DNA of 55,807 bases, taken from the NCBI RefSeq assembly GCF_020554865.1, contig NZ_JAJCIC010000031.1, positions 1 through 55,807 of the forward strand, in the 5' to 3' direction. Below are positions 44,235 through 52,774 of the stretch, piece by piece (position 1 is the stretch's first letter; each line of letters opens with the position of its first letter). Position numbers and translations under genes: made by a program. The notes under the pieces were generated by a model. The model made no database searches, was not told where the DNA came from, and was given only the letters and a program-made list of their open reading frames with translations. The stretch is from Lacrimispora sp. 210928-DFI.3.58 (GTDB taxonomy: Bacteria > Bacillota > Clostridia > Lachnospirales > Lachnospiraceae).

Positions 44235-44729
44235 ATGAAAACCTATAAGAAATTTATGGATGCCCTGGCTTTTGTGGAAAAGCTGGTATTGGTGGCGTCC
44301 ACCCTTCTGATCCTGGTATTGACTGTGGGAAATGTATTTTCCCGTAAGGTCATCCACCAGTCCTGGTCATTTACTGAGGAGCTTGTAGTAGCAGTATTTG
44401 TCCTGATCACGCTGATGGCAGCTGCACTCGCCTGCCGGGAAGGAGAGCTGGTAAGTCTGACTCTTGTTACAGACAACCTTCCCAAGGGACTGCGCAAGCC
44501 GTCTATGATCATCATTACGGTGCTCAGCATCATTTTTACCTGTATCCTGTTTAAATATGGCATGGATAAAGTGATCACCCAGATGGCAAACGGCAAGAGG
44601 ACCTTTGTGTTAAACTGGCCGGAATGGATCTTCTGGTCCTTTGTCCCTATTGGTTCAGGATGTATGGTGCTGCATTTCCTGGAATATTGCATTGATTTCT
44701 GCTGCAGAAGGGAGGAGGATAAGAAATGA
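44235..44729 (+). CDS. dctQ: TRAP transporter small permease DctQ
   Basis: Small membrane subunit of a tripartite ATP-independent periplasmic (TRAP) transporter, 164 residues. Four hydrophobic segments are visible (about 13-35, 50-68, 90-112 and 132-152), with the DctQ-typical WSFTEELVVAVFVLITLMA including the conserved E-E. The ATG follows AGAGGAAG; a TTG two codons upstream is less likely. Its stop overlaps the start of the dctM fusion gene (ATGA), so the two are translationally coupled. There is no separate dctP gene anywhere in the window; the binding function is carried by the next protein. Confidence 0.93.
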   Translation: MKTYKKFMDALAFVEKLVLVASTLLILVLTVGNVFSRKVIHQSWSFTEELVVAVFVLITLMAAALACREGELVSLTLVTDNLPKGLRKPSMIIITVLSIIFTCILFKYGMDKVITQMANGKRTFVLNWPEWIFWSFVPIGSGCMVLHFLEYCIDFCCRREEDKK

Positions 44730-47700
44730 TAAGTGCGGTATTGTTTATTTCCTTTTTTATCTTCCTGCTTTTTGGAGTTCCCATCGGTATCTGTCTGGGA
44801 CTTTCCTCTGTGTGTGCCATCCTGTATTCCGGCACCTCGCTGACCATCGTTGCCACCAATATGTATTCCGGTATCAGCAAATTTTTGCTGCTGGCAATCC
44901 CGTTTTTCGTGCTGTCCGGCAACATTATGGCAAAGGCAGGTATCTCCAAACGTCTGATCAGGTTCGTTAATACCTGTGTGGGACACAGAAGGGGCGGAAT
45001 CGCCATTGTGTGCGTGATCGTTGCCTGCTTCTTCGGCGCCATCTCCGGCTCCGGTCCTGCCACCGTTGCGGCTCTGGGCTCTGTGCTGATCCCCGCAATG
45101 ATCGCGGACGGAGGTTTTTCCGCTCCCTTCTCGACAGCGCTGATGGCGACTGCCAGCTCTATTGCGATCGTTATCCCGCCCAGTATTGCCTTTGTGGTAT
45201 ATGCTTCCATATCCGGCGTTTCCATTGCTGATATGTTTACTGCAGGTATTGTGCCAGGGCTTTTGATGGGCGCAGTTCTTGTGATCGTTGTAATGCTGGA
45301 GGCGAGAACGCATCATATTAAGCCTCAGCAGAAGAAGGCCGGCTATGGAGAGCGGTGGGAGGCCTTTAAGGATGCGTTCTGGGGCTTTCTTATGCCCGTT
45401 ATCATTCTGGGAGGTATTTACGGAGGAATCTTTACACCTACTGAGGCAGCTGCCGTGTCTGTGGTCTACGGCCTCTTTGTGGGCATGGTGATCTACCGTG
45501 AGGTTACGGTGAAGGATCTCTGGGACATTGTGATTGACTCTGCAAAGACCACCGGCGGCATCATGCTGATCGTGGCCTGTGCGTCCCTGTTCTCCTTTGT
45601 CTGCACCCAGTTTGGTATTGCTCAGGCAGCCTCTGACCTGTTAGGCAGCATTGCACATAACCAGTTCACCTTCCTGCTGATCGTGAACATCATCTTCCTG
45701 ATCGCAGGCTGCTTTATCGATGCCAACTCGGCTATGTACATTTTCATCCCCATCATGCTTCCGGTATGCCGGAATCTGGGTTATGACCTGGTGGCCTTTG
45801 GCGTGGTGGCAACAGTGAACCTGGCCATCGGACAGGTAACTCCTCCTGTAGGCGTGAACCTGTTTGTGGCAATCTCCGTAAAGCTGAAGGACGGCTTATC
45901 CGTCACCATACAGCAGATATCCAGGGCTGTTATCTCAATGATCGTGGCCTGCCTGATCGTGCTGGCAGCCATAAGCTACATCCCGTCCATCTCCACCTTC
46001 CTTCCCAAGTGGATGGCAGGAGATACCTATACAGGCACAGTGACAGCATCCTCACAAGGAAGCGCAAACCTGAATACAACAGCTGATTTTGATACCATTG
46101 ACGATCACAGTGATCTGGGCTGGGCGGAGCAGACCTGGAACTTTGCCTGCTCTACCACGGAAACCAGTACCTGGGCAGAGGGAGGCCGGAAGTTCGGCGA
46201 GCTGATGGAAAAGGCCAGCGGCGGCAAGATCAAGGTCAATGTCTATGCGGCTGATCAGCTGACAGGAGGTAACCAGTCAGAGGGCATCCAGGCGTTGATG
46301 AACGGAGATCCGGTGCAGGTATCCATGCACAGCAACCTGATCTATTCCGCCTTTGACCCGCGCTTTAATGTGGTGTCACTGCCTTACCTCTTTGATTCCG
46401 TGGAGGATGCAGATGCGAAGCTGGACGGTGCGGCAGGAGAGGCCATGAAGGAGATCCTGAAAGAATACGGCCTCCACTGCATGGGCATTGCGGAGAACGG
46501 CTTCCGCCAGCTGACAAATAATGTAAGAGAGATCAAGTCCGTGGAGGACATGAAGAACTTAAAGATCCGTGTGGCAGGGAGCAATCTGCTCATGGAGTGC
46601 TACAAGCGCTGGGGTGCAGATGCCACCAATATGAACTGGTCCGAGACCTACACAGCCCTTCAGCAGAGAACCGTAGAGGGCCAGGAGAACCCGCTTCCGG
46701 CTATTGATGCGGCAAGCGTTCAGGAGGTTCAGCCCTACGTATCCATGTGGAACGCCAACTATGACTGCCTGTTCTTCTGTATCAATGAAAAGCTCTATGA
46801 GAGCCTGACTCCGGAGCAGCAGGCTGTTGTGGATGAGGCAGGCCGGAAGGCAGTTGCCTATGAGCGTTATATCAACCGTGCAGGCGATGACGAGATCAAG
46901 AGCCGCTGGACAGAGAAAAACGGCGTGAAGATCACACCTTATGAGGAGCTTGACATTGCCTCCTTTAAGGCAGCAGTAGCCGATATCCCGGCCTGGTTCG
47001 AGAAGGAGCTGGAGGGTCAGGGCTATGCGGATGCGAAGGAGCTCATAGAGACCTTTACCTCGGATGTGTCCGCAGCAGATTTTGAGGTAGAAGACCACAG
47101 TGACTTAGGCTGGAGCGAGCAGACCTGGAATTTTGCCTGCTCCACCACAGAGACAAGTACCTGGGCAGATGGAGGAAGAAAGTTCGGCGAGCTGGTGGAG
47201 AAGGCCACCGGCGGCAAGATCAAGGTCAATGTCTATGCTTCTGACCAGCTGACAAACGGCAACCAGTCAGAGGGAATCCAGGCGCTGATGGACGGAGATC
47301 CGGTACAGGTATCCATGCACAGCAATCTGATCTACTCTGCCTTTGACCCGCGCTTTAACGTGGTATCCATGCCTTACCTCTTTGATTCTGTGGAGGACGC
47401 GGATGCGAAGCTGGACGGGGAAGCAGGAGAGCGGATGAAGGAGATTTTGGAGAGCTACGGCCTCCACTGCATGGGCATTGCGGAGAACGGCTTCCGCCAG
47501 CTGACAAACAATGTAAGGGCGATCACATCCGTAGCTGATATGAAGAACCTAAAGATCCGTGTGGCAGGAAGCAACCTGCTCATGGAGTGCTACAAGCGCT
47601 GGGGCGCAGATGCCACCAACATGAACTGGTCTGAGACTTACACGGCCCTCCAGCAGAAAACCGTAGAGGGACAGGAGAATCCTCTTCCGGCCATTGATGC

Positions 47701-49054
47701 GGCCAGTGTCCAGGAGGTGCAGCCTTACTGCTCTCTGTGGAATGCAAATTATGACTGCCTGTTCTTCTGCATCAACCAAAAGATCTATGACAGCCTGACA
47801 CCGGAGCAGCAGGCCGTGATAGACGAGTGCGGCCAGAAGGCTACCGAGTACCAGAGATACATCAACCGCGCAGGTGATGATGAGATCATGAGCCGCTGGA
47901 CAGAGAAAAACGGCGTATCCTTTACCTCATATGAGGATATGGATATCGACTCCTTTAAGGCAGCAGTGGCCGATATCCCCCAGTGGTTTGAGAAGGAGCT
48001 GGAGAACCAGGGCTACAGCGATGCAAAGGAACTGATCGAGGTATTTACCGCTAAGGCCCCTGCCTCCGGAGAGAAGGGCTTTGTGATGGAAGACCACAGC
48101 AGTTTGGGTTGGAATGAGCAGACCTGGAACTTCGCCTGCTCCACCACAGAGACCAGCACCTGGGCAGAAGCCGGGCGGAAGTTCGGCGAGCTGGTGGAGA
48201 GTGCCACCGGCGGAAAGATCAAGGTCAATGTCTATGCAGCCGATCAGCTGACAGGGGGAAACCAGTCAGAGGGCATCCAAGCATTGATCGACGGGGACCC
48301 GGTACAGGTATCCATGCACAGCAACCTGATCTACTCTGCCTTTGACCCGCGCTTCAACGCAGTTTCCCTTCCATATCTCTTTGATTCGGTGGAGGACGCG
48401 GACAGGAAGCTGGACGGAGAGGCAGGAGATATGATGAAGGCCATTTTAAATGAGTACGGACTTCACTGCATGGGCATTGCAGAGAACGGCTTCCGCCAGC
48501 TGACAAACAATGTGCGGGAGATCCGGTCTGTGGATGACATGAAGAATCTGAAGATCAGAGTGGCAGGAAGCAATCTGCTCATGGAGTGCTATAAGCGCTG
48601 GGGAGCAGATGCCACCAATATGAACTGGTCTGAGACCTACACGGCTCTTCAGCAGAAGACGGTAGAAGGCCAGGAGAATCCCCTTCCGGCCATCGATGCA
48701 GCCAGCGTCCAGGAGGTACAGCCCTACGTATCCATGTGGAACGCCAACTATGACTGCCTGTTCTTCTGCATCAACCAGGGCGTGTACGACAGCCTGACAC
48801 CGGAGCAGCAGAAGGTGATCGATGAATGCGGCCGCCTTGCCACAGAGTACCAGAGGTACATTAACCGTGCAGGTGATGACGAGATCATGAGCCGATGGAC
48901 ACAGAAGAACGGCGTGTCCTTCCTGGCCTATGATGAGCTTGATATTGATTCCTTTAAACATGCAGTAGAGGGAATCGATGAGTGGTTTATCGGAAAGCTT
49001 GCCGAACAGAACTATACGGACGGAGAGGCGCTTGTAGCTGCCTTCCGGAAGTAG
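44726..49054 (+). CDS. DctM permease fused to three tandem DctP binding domains
   Basis: A 1442-residue TRAP protein with an architecture M-P-P-P. Residues 1 to about 430 are a complete DctM large permease (FLLFGVPIGICLGL, GAISGSGPATVAALGS, GGIYGGIFTPTEAAAVS, VTPPVGVNLFVAIS). After the last span (ISMIVACLIVLAAISY) a short Thr/Ser-rich linker (about 432-458) leads into three DctP-type domains that begin at D460, D790 and D1123 (each starts DHS-LGW, spacing 330 and 333 residues). Each has KFGEL, GGKIKVNVY, the substrate-carboxylate region LKIRVAGSNLLMECYKRWGA and the ALQ-TVEGQENP block. The three copies are nearly identical in likely ligand residues, so one ligand is expected. By positive-inside reading, the Lys/Arg-bearing loop before the last span is cytoplasmic, putting the binding domains outside, as needed. 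There is no stop, ribosome site or signal peptide before P1, so this is not a missed gene boundary. Confidence 0.93.
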   Translation: MISAVLFISFFIFLLFGVPIGICLGLSSVCAILYSGTSLTIVATNMYSGISKFLLLAIPFFVLSGNIMAKAGISKRLIRFVNTCVGHRRGGIAIVCVIVACFFGAISGSGPATVAALGSVLIPAMIADGGFSAPFSTALMATASSIAIVIPPSIAFVVYASISGVSIADMFTAGIVPGLLMGAVLVIVVMLEARTHHIKPQQKKAGYGERWEAFKDAFWGFLMPVIILGGIYGGIFTPTEAAAVSVVYGLFVGMVIYREVTVKDLWDIVIDSAKTTGGIMLIVACASLFSFVCTQFGIAQAASDLLGSIAHNQFTFLLIVNIIFLIAGCFIDANSAMYIFIPIMLPVCRNLGYDLVAFGVVATVNLAIGQVTPPVGVNLFVAISVKLKDGLSVTIQQISRAVISMIVACLIVLAAISYIPSISTFLPKWMAGDTYTGTVTASSQGSANLNTTADFDTIDDHSDLGWAEQTWNFACSTTETSTWAEGGRKFGELMEKASGGKIKVNVYAADQLTGGNQSEGIQALMNGDPVQVSMHSNLIYSAFDPRFNVVSLPYLFDSVEDADAKLDGAAGEAMKEILKEYGLHCMGIAENGFRQLTNNVREIKSVEDMKNLKIRVAGSNLLMECYKRWGADATNMNWSETYTALQQRTVEGQENPLPAIDAASVQEVQPYVSMWNANYDCLFFCINEKLYESLTPEQQAVVDEAGRKAVAYERYINRAGDDEIKSRWTEKNGVKITPYEELDIASFKAAVADIPAWFEKELEGQGYADAKELIETFTSDVSAADFEVEDHSDLGWSEQTWNFACSTTETSTWADGGRKFGELVEKATGGKIKVNVYASDQLTNGNQSEGIQALMDGDPVQVSMHSNLIYSAFDPRFNVVSMPYLFDSVEDADAKLDGEAGERMKEILESYGLHCMGIAENGFRQLTNNVRAITSVADMKNLKIRVAGSNLLMECYKRWGADATNMNWSETYTALQQKTVEGQENPLPAIDAASVQEVQPYCSLWNANYDCLFFCINQKIYDSLTPEQQAVIDECGQKATEYQRYINRAGDDEIMSRWTEKNGVSFTSYEDMDIDSFKAAVADIPQWFEKELENQGYSDAKELIEVFTAKAPASGEKGFVMEDHSSLGWNEQTWNFACSTTETSTWAEAGRKFGELVESATGGKIKVNVYAADQLTGGNQSEGIQALIDGDPVQVSMHSNLIYSAFDPRFNAVSLPYLFDSVEDADRKLDGEAGDMMKAILNEYGLHCMGIAENGFRQLTNNVREIRSVDDMKNLKIRVAGSNLLMECYKRWGADATNMNWSETYTALQQKTVEGQENPLPAIDAASVQEVQPYVSMWNANYDCLFFCINQGVYDSLTPEQQKVIDECGRLATEYQRYINRAGDDEIMSRWTQKNGVSFLAYDELDIDSFKHAVEGIDEWFIGKLAEQNYTDGEALVAAFRK
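46103..49054 (+). repeat. Three direct tandem repeats of about 1 kb encoding DctP domains
   Basis: Repeat units start at 46103, 47093 and 48092 (periods 990 and 999 bases). Long stretches are the same at DNA level, for example around GTGGCAGGAAGCAA and CTCATGGAGTGCTA, yet the copies differ by many silent and some coding changes. This pattern shows real, aged duplication within the gene rather than an assembly echo. Confidence 0.9.
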
Positions 49055-49090
49055 GGTAGCAGAAGATCCGATGATAGGATAGCAAAACAA

Positions 49091-49133
49091 AACGAGGACG
49101 GCAGCCACAGCGGCGGTCGTCCTCGTTCCTTTA
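49091..49133 (+). terminator. Terminator between dctM fusion and lysE
   Basis: AACGAGGACG pairs with CGTCCTCGTT; a T-rich tract follows (CCTTTATCCTTTTAT). It lies between converging genes and may serve both. Confidence 0.75.
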
Positions 49134-49154
49134 TCCTTTTATAAGAGCCCGTTT

Positions 49155-49748
49155 TTATAAAATTCCCAGCACCCTCAGGGCACACCAGACCACTAACAGA
49201 GCCATTACTGCGTTCATGATCTGATAATGCCTCTCATAAAGCCGTTTTAGCACATTTCCGGCAAAGGCCCATATCAGGTTTCCGATGGCACCTAAGGTCA
49301 TGAGATAGAAGGCAAAGCAGAATAAGATCAGGGGCCTTGTCTCATGAGGCAGAATGAAGGAGGAGAACATGGTGAGTCCATAGATGATGATCTTTACATT
49401 CACAAGCTGGAGGAGGATCCCCATAGGATAGGTGGGGACCTTATCTGCCTCGTTCTCCCCAGGCGGAAGCCTTTTAAAGGTCTGCCAGGCCAGATAGAGC
49501 AGGTAGGCGGCTCCGACATACCTCATCACAGGCTGGATGCCTGGAATGACAGCAGCAAGAGTGCTGCAGAAGATGCCGCTCATGAGCATAAGGGACAGAG
49601 AGCCGGTCCAGATCCCCATCATAAACTTCACATTTTTTTTTACACCGTAGCGGCTGGCCGAGGACAGCAGGAAAATGTTGTTGGGCCCAGGAGACCATAC
49701 GGTGATACAGGCCGTGAGGGTCATTTCCCAGAATACAGACAGAGACAT
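49155..49748 (-). CDS. LysE/RhtB-family exporter
   Basis: A 197-residue membrane protein with about six spans, of the LysE/RhtB family that exports amino acids. The family hallmark near the N-terminus is seen as VWSPGPNNIFLLSSASRYG, followed by GIWTGSL. The C-terminal spans end in MNAVMALLVVWCALRVLGIL. The substrate is not known. AGAAAGGA precedes the ATG. It converges on the TRAP gene and diverges from the lipoprotein gene. Confidence 0.92.
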   Translation of the reverse strand: MSLSVFWEMTLTACITVWSPGPNNIFLLSSASRYGVKKNVKFMMGIWTGSLSLMLMSGIFCSTLAAVIPGIQPVMRYVGAAYLLYLAWQTFKRLPPGENEADKVPTYPMGILLQLVNVKIIIYGLTMFSSFILPHETRPLILFCFAFYLMTLGAIGNLIWAFAGNVLKRLYERHYQIMNAVMALLVVWCALRVLGIL

Positions 49749-49823
49749 CGCAAATATCCTTTCTTAACAAGCAAATCTTCAGCTATTTTATCATATCCTT
49801 TCTGCATAATACAATCTTTTCTT

Positions 49824-50075
49824 AACTTGAGTTTCCACATTTTGCACCCTGGCTGCCGGGAGGACGTCTGGCGCTCCAGTTTCGGACATAAGAAGCACTA
49901 AGACATCTGATTTTTCCTAAAAGCCAGAGCAACATCAACGCAACTCGCTGCGCTCAAACAATCATTGATGTTGCTCTGAACGGAAAAAACAGCTGACTAA
50001 GTGCTTCTAATGTCCTGCAAAGTCGCTCCAGCCGTCCTCCCGGCAGCCAGGGTGCAAAATGTGGAAACTCAAGTT
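49824..50075. repeat. 252-nt long imperfect hairpin
   Basis: The outer 40 or so bases of each arm (from AACTTGAGTTTCCACATTTT to GGGAGGACG, and the complement ending at 50075) are an exact inverted repeat. Pairing goes on with mismatches through TAAGAAGCACTAAG and TTTTTCC to an inner perfect arm CAGAGCAACATCAA/TTGATGTTGCTCTG, leaving a loop of about 26 bases. It thus forms one stem of roughly 110 bp. It holds no credible ORF and stands in the 442-base gap between the diverging lysE and lipoprotein genes. It could be a non-autonomous mobile element or a structured RNA. Confidence 0.85.
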
Positions 50076-50113
50076 TCTTAAACCTTACGTCACAATTATT
50101 AAGAAAACCTTTA

Positions 50114-50142
50114 TTGGATATATGGAAGAAATCGTATATACT
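50114..50142 (+). promoter_or_regulatory. Promoter of the lipoprotein gene
   Basis: TTGGAT (50114-50119), 17-base spacer, TATACT (50137-50142). Confidence 0.6.
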
Positions 50143-50190
50143 TCATTATGCAATACAGCAATGATATGAAAGAAAAAGGAGACAATTATA

Positions 50191-50901
50191 TTGAGAAAAT
50201 ATCAGTTATATGCACCGGCAATTTTAGCAGCTTTTGTGTTAGGCGTCAGCGGATGTGCCTCTCAGGCAAATGCAGCTGACAGAAAGGAAGCAGCAACACA
50301 GGAAAGCCGCGAGGAGACAGCAGTGGAGGATACCACAGTTGTGGAGAGCGTTACAGGAACGATCGAGAGCATGGCAGAGACACAGCCGGAGGCTCCTCAG
50401 GCCATTCGCATCTATGGCCCGGTGACAAAGCTTGAGGATGGTCAGCTGTCTATTGATAACCAGTCGGGCTTAAGCAGCAGCGGCGAGATCATTCTGAATG
50501 TCAGCTCAGAGCGTACATATATCCTGGACGCGGTTTCCGGCCTTCCGGTGGCAGTGGAGGACATCGCAGACGGAGATACCGTATATACTTACATCGGCCC
50601 GGCTATGACCATGAGCCTTCCTCCTATCACAAATGCAGAGGTTATTTTTGTAAATATTCCTGCTGATTTCAAAGTTCCGGATTATGTGCAGGTGGATTCC
50701 ATGATTACAGATGGAGAGTCCTCTCAGTCCGTCCTGACAGGAGCAGACGGTACACAATATACTCTCTCTGAGGACTGCAACATTTTCCCCTATCTTACCA
50801 GGAATATCGTTACCCTGGATGACCTGACAAAGGGAAGAAAGTGCATTGTCTGGTCTGACGAGCACAATACAGCGGAAAAGATCATGGTGTTTGCAGAATA
50901 A
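50191..50901 (+). CDS. Hypothetical lipoprotein
   Basis: A 236-residue exported protein I do not recognise. The N-terminus MRKYQ, a hydrophobic core and the lipobox LGVSGC (Cys22) mark it as a lipoprotein held on the outer face of the membrane. A Glu/Thr-rich low-complexity segment follows (about 28-70), then a compact beta-rich domain (about 73-236) with YGPVTKLEDGQLSI and repeated acidic turns. The start is TTG, preceded by AAAGGAGA. No enzyme motif is visible. It stands alone between a divergent exporter and a convergent ABC operon. Confidence 0.82.
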   Translation: MRKYQLYAPAILAAFVLGVSGCASQANAADRKEAATQESREETAVEDTTVVESVTGTIESMAETQPEAPQAIRIYGPVTKLEDGQLSIDNQSGLSSSGEIILNVSSERTYILDAVSGLPVAVEDIADGDTVYTYIGPAMTMSLPPITNAEVIFVNIPADFKVPDYVQVDSMITDGESSQSVLTGADGTQYTLSEDCNIFPYLTRNIVTLDDLTKGRKCIVWSDEHNTAEKIMVFAE

Positions 50902-50903
50902 GA

Positions 50904-50955
50904 GAAAGACCCGCAAAGGAGAAGGAAGCATCGCTCTTTTGCAGGTCTTTCATTA
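50904..50955. terminator. Bidirectional terminator
   Basis: GAAAGACC.GCAAA.GAG pairs with CTC.TTTGC.GGTCTTTC between the converging lipoprotein and ABC ATPase genes. Confidence 0.75.
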
Positions 50956-50960
50956 TTTTG

Positions 50961-51734
50961 TTAATTTCCGCATTCAATGCTGATGGCATTAAACTGAGCC
51001 AGTATATCCTCGATCGTCAGGGCCTGTTTTTCTTCCCCTTCTTTGTCGATCACAGCCGTTCCCTGGTGCATCATAAGGAGCCGGTCGCCGTATTCCACCG
51101 CGTAGCGCAGGTTGTGGGTCACCATAATGGTAGTAAGCTGTTTTTCCTTTACGATCTTGTCAGTCAGCTCCATAATGGTCTCTGCTGTTTTGGGATCCAG
51201 GGCGGCTGTGTGTTCGTCCAGGATCAGAAATTCGATGGGAGTCATGGTGGACATGAGGAGGGCCATGGCCTGGCGCTGGCCGCCGGAGAGGACGCCTACC
51301 TTCACATTCATCTTGTCCTCCAGGCCCAGTCCCAGGGAGCGCAGGCTTTCACGATAGTATTCCACGCGCTGCCTGTTGGTGCCGGGACGCAGGTTGAAGG
51401 CCTTTCCCTTGTTGTCTGCCAGGGACATGTTCTCTAAGATCGTCATGGAAGGGCAGGTCCCCATGGCCGGATTCTGGTACACGCGGCCGATCCGGCGCTG
51501 GCGTTTGTGCTCCGGCATCTTTGTGATATCCTCTGTTCCGATAATGATGCGTCCCTCGTCCAGAGGAATGCTGCCGCAGATGATATTTAACAGGGAGGTC
51601 TTGCCGGAGCCGTTGCTGCCAACCACAGACACAAATTGGCGGTCCTTTATTGTCAGGTTAAAATCCTCAAACAGGCACATTTCATTGACGGTTCCTGCAT
51701 TGTAATATTTCTGTATATGCTTCAGCTCAAGCAT
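50961..51734 (-). CDS. trpZ: ABC transporter ATPase (TrpZ-like)
   Basis: A 257-residue ABC ATPase powering the amino-acid importer encoded with it. Walker A is GSNGSGKTSLL, the signature LSGGQRQAM and Walker B FLILDEHTAALD, followed by the H-loop MVTHNL. It overlaps the permease gene by eight bases and is the third gene of the operon. Tryptophan specificity is inferred from the Trp specifier of the T-box leader at the operon head. Confidence 0.9.
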   Translation of the reverse strand: MLELKHIQKYYNAGTVNEMCLFEDFNLTIKDRQFVSVVGSNGSGKTSLLNIICGSIPLDEGRIIIGTEDITKMPEHKRQRRIGRVYQNPAMGTCPSMTILENMSLADNKGKAFNLRPGTNRQRVEYYRESLRSLGLGLEDKMNVKVGVLSGGQRQAMALLMSTMTPIEFLILDEHTAALDPKTAETIMELTDKIVKEKQLTTIMVTHNLRYAVEYGDRLLMMHQGTAVIDKEGEEKQALTIEDILAQFNAISIECGN

Positions 51735-52686
51735 GGCTCTTCACCTTCTTTCCCCTGGACGGGCTTACCACCAGGATAATGAGGAACAGGACAGAGGTGA
51801 TCAGCTTCAGATCAGAAGCAGTCACCGGGATGGAGATCTTGATGCCTGCAATCTGCAGATCACCCAGCATAAGGGCCATGGATACGCAGGCCTTATAGAC
51901 AATGGAGCCGATGACAACAGCAGTAGTGGACTTGATAAAGCCAAAGCGCTTAAACAGCTGTGTGCCAATGATCACATTTGCCAGTCCGATCACCATGGTG
52001 CCTGTTCCCGTAGAGATCTCAAAAAAGCCCTTTTGCTGGCAGTATACGCTGCCTGCCAGGGCAGCAAAGCCATTTGCAATGGCAAGGCCAACGATCTTTA
52101 CCATGCCCTTATCCTTTGCCAGGGATGTCACCAGGATATCGTTGTCACCTACTGCCCGGAGCAGATACCCGGAGCGTGTCTTTAAATAGGCATCCAGCAG
52201 AAGCTTGCAGACAGACACGATGAGAAGCAGGATGACTGCGACCATATATGGCTGCATGGAAGCAGGAACATGCTCTGACAAATATTGATTGCTGAAAATG
52301 GTCTCCTTGCTGAAAATAGGAAGATTCGCCTTTCCGGCAATGCGGAGATTGATGGAATAGAGACCCGTCATGACAATGATCCCGGACAATAGATCCCTGA
52401 CCTTCAGCTTTACGTGTATAAAGCCTGTAACGCAGCCTGCAAAAGCTCCTGCCAAAAAGGAGAGGAAAAGTGCAGCCACAGGGTGCACGATGCCGATCAC
52501 GGGCAGGCCGTTTGCAATCCCGGCAGCTGTGATGGCAGCTCCCATGGGAAAGGTGCTGTCCACGGACAGATCGGGAAAATCAAGTATCTTATATGTAATG
52601 TATACGCCCAGTGCCATGATCGCATAGACCAGGCCTTCCTCCAATATACCGAAAAGAATCGTTGTCATGCTGTTCCTCCAAAACAA
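51727..52686 (-). CDS. trpY: ABC transporter permease (TrpY-like)
   Basis: A 319-residue membrane protein with eight or more spans, of the branched-chain/purine-type ABC permease fold (DLSVDSTFPMGAAITAAG, LKTRSGYLLRAVGDND). It forms the membrane channel with the neighbouring binding protein and ATPase. The gene lies 88 bases downstream of the binding-protein gene. Confidence 0.9.
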   Translation of the reverse strand: MFWRNSMTTILFGILEEGLVYAIMALGVYITYKILDFPDLSVDSTFPMGAAITAAGIANGLPVIGIVHPVAALFLSFLAGAFAGCVTGFIHVKLKVRDLLSGIIVMTGLYSINLRIAGKANLPIFSKETIFSNQYLSEHVPASMQPYMVAVILLLIVSVCKLLLDAYLKTRSGYLLRAVGDNDILVTSLAKDKGMVKIVGLAIANGFAALAGSVYCQQKGFFEISTGTGTMVIGLANVIIGTQLFKRFGFIKSTTAVVIGSIVYKACVSMALMLGDLQIAGIKISIPVTASDLKLITSVLFLIILVVSPSRGKKVKSHA

Positions 52687-52774
52687 TGCTTGGCGTCTGG
52701 TGGAAATGATCCCTCAGACGCCGATTTTATTACCTTACCATATAAGCGCTGCCTCCGGATGGATGCCTGCAGGT

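Noticed and set aside
44726..49054. M-P-P-P fusion as an assembly artefact or missed stop codon
   Set aside because: The three repeats differ by many substitutions, the periods differ (990 and 999 bases), and no start codon with ribosome site or signal peptide precedes P1. A simple artefact is unlikely, though read support could not be checked.
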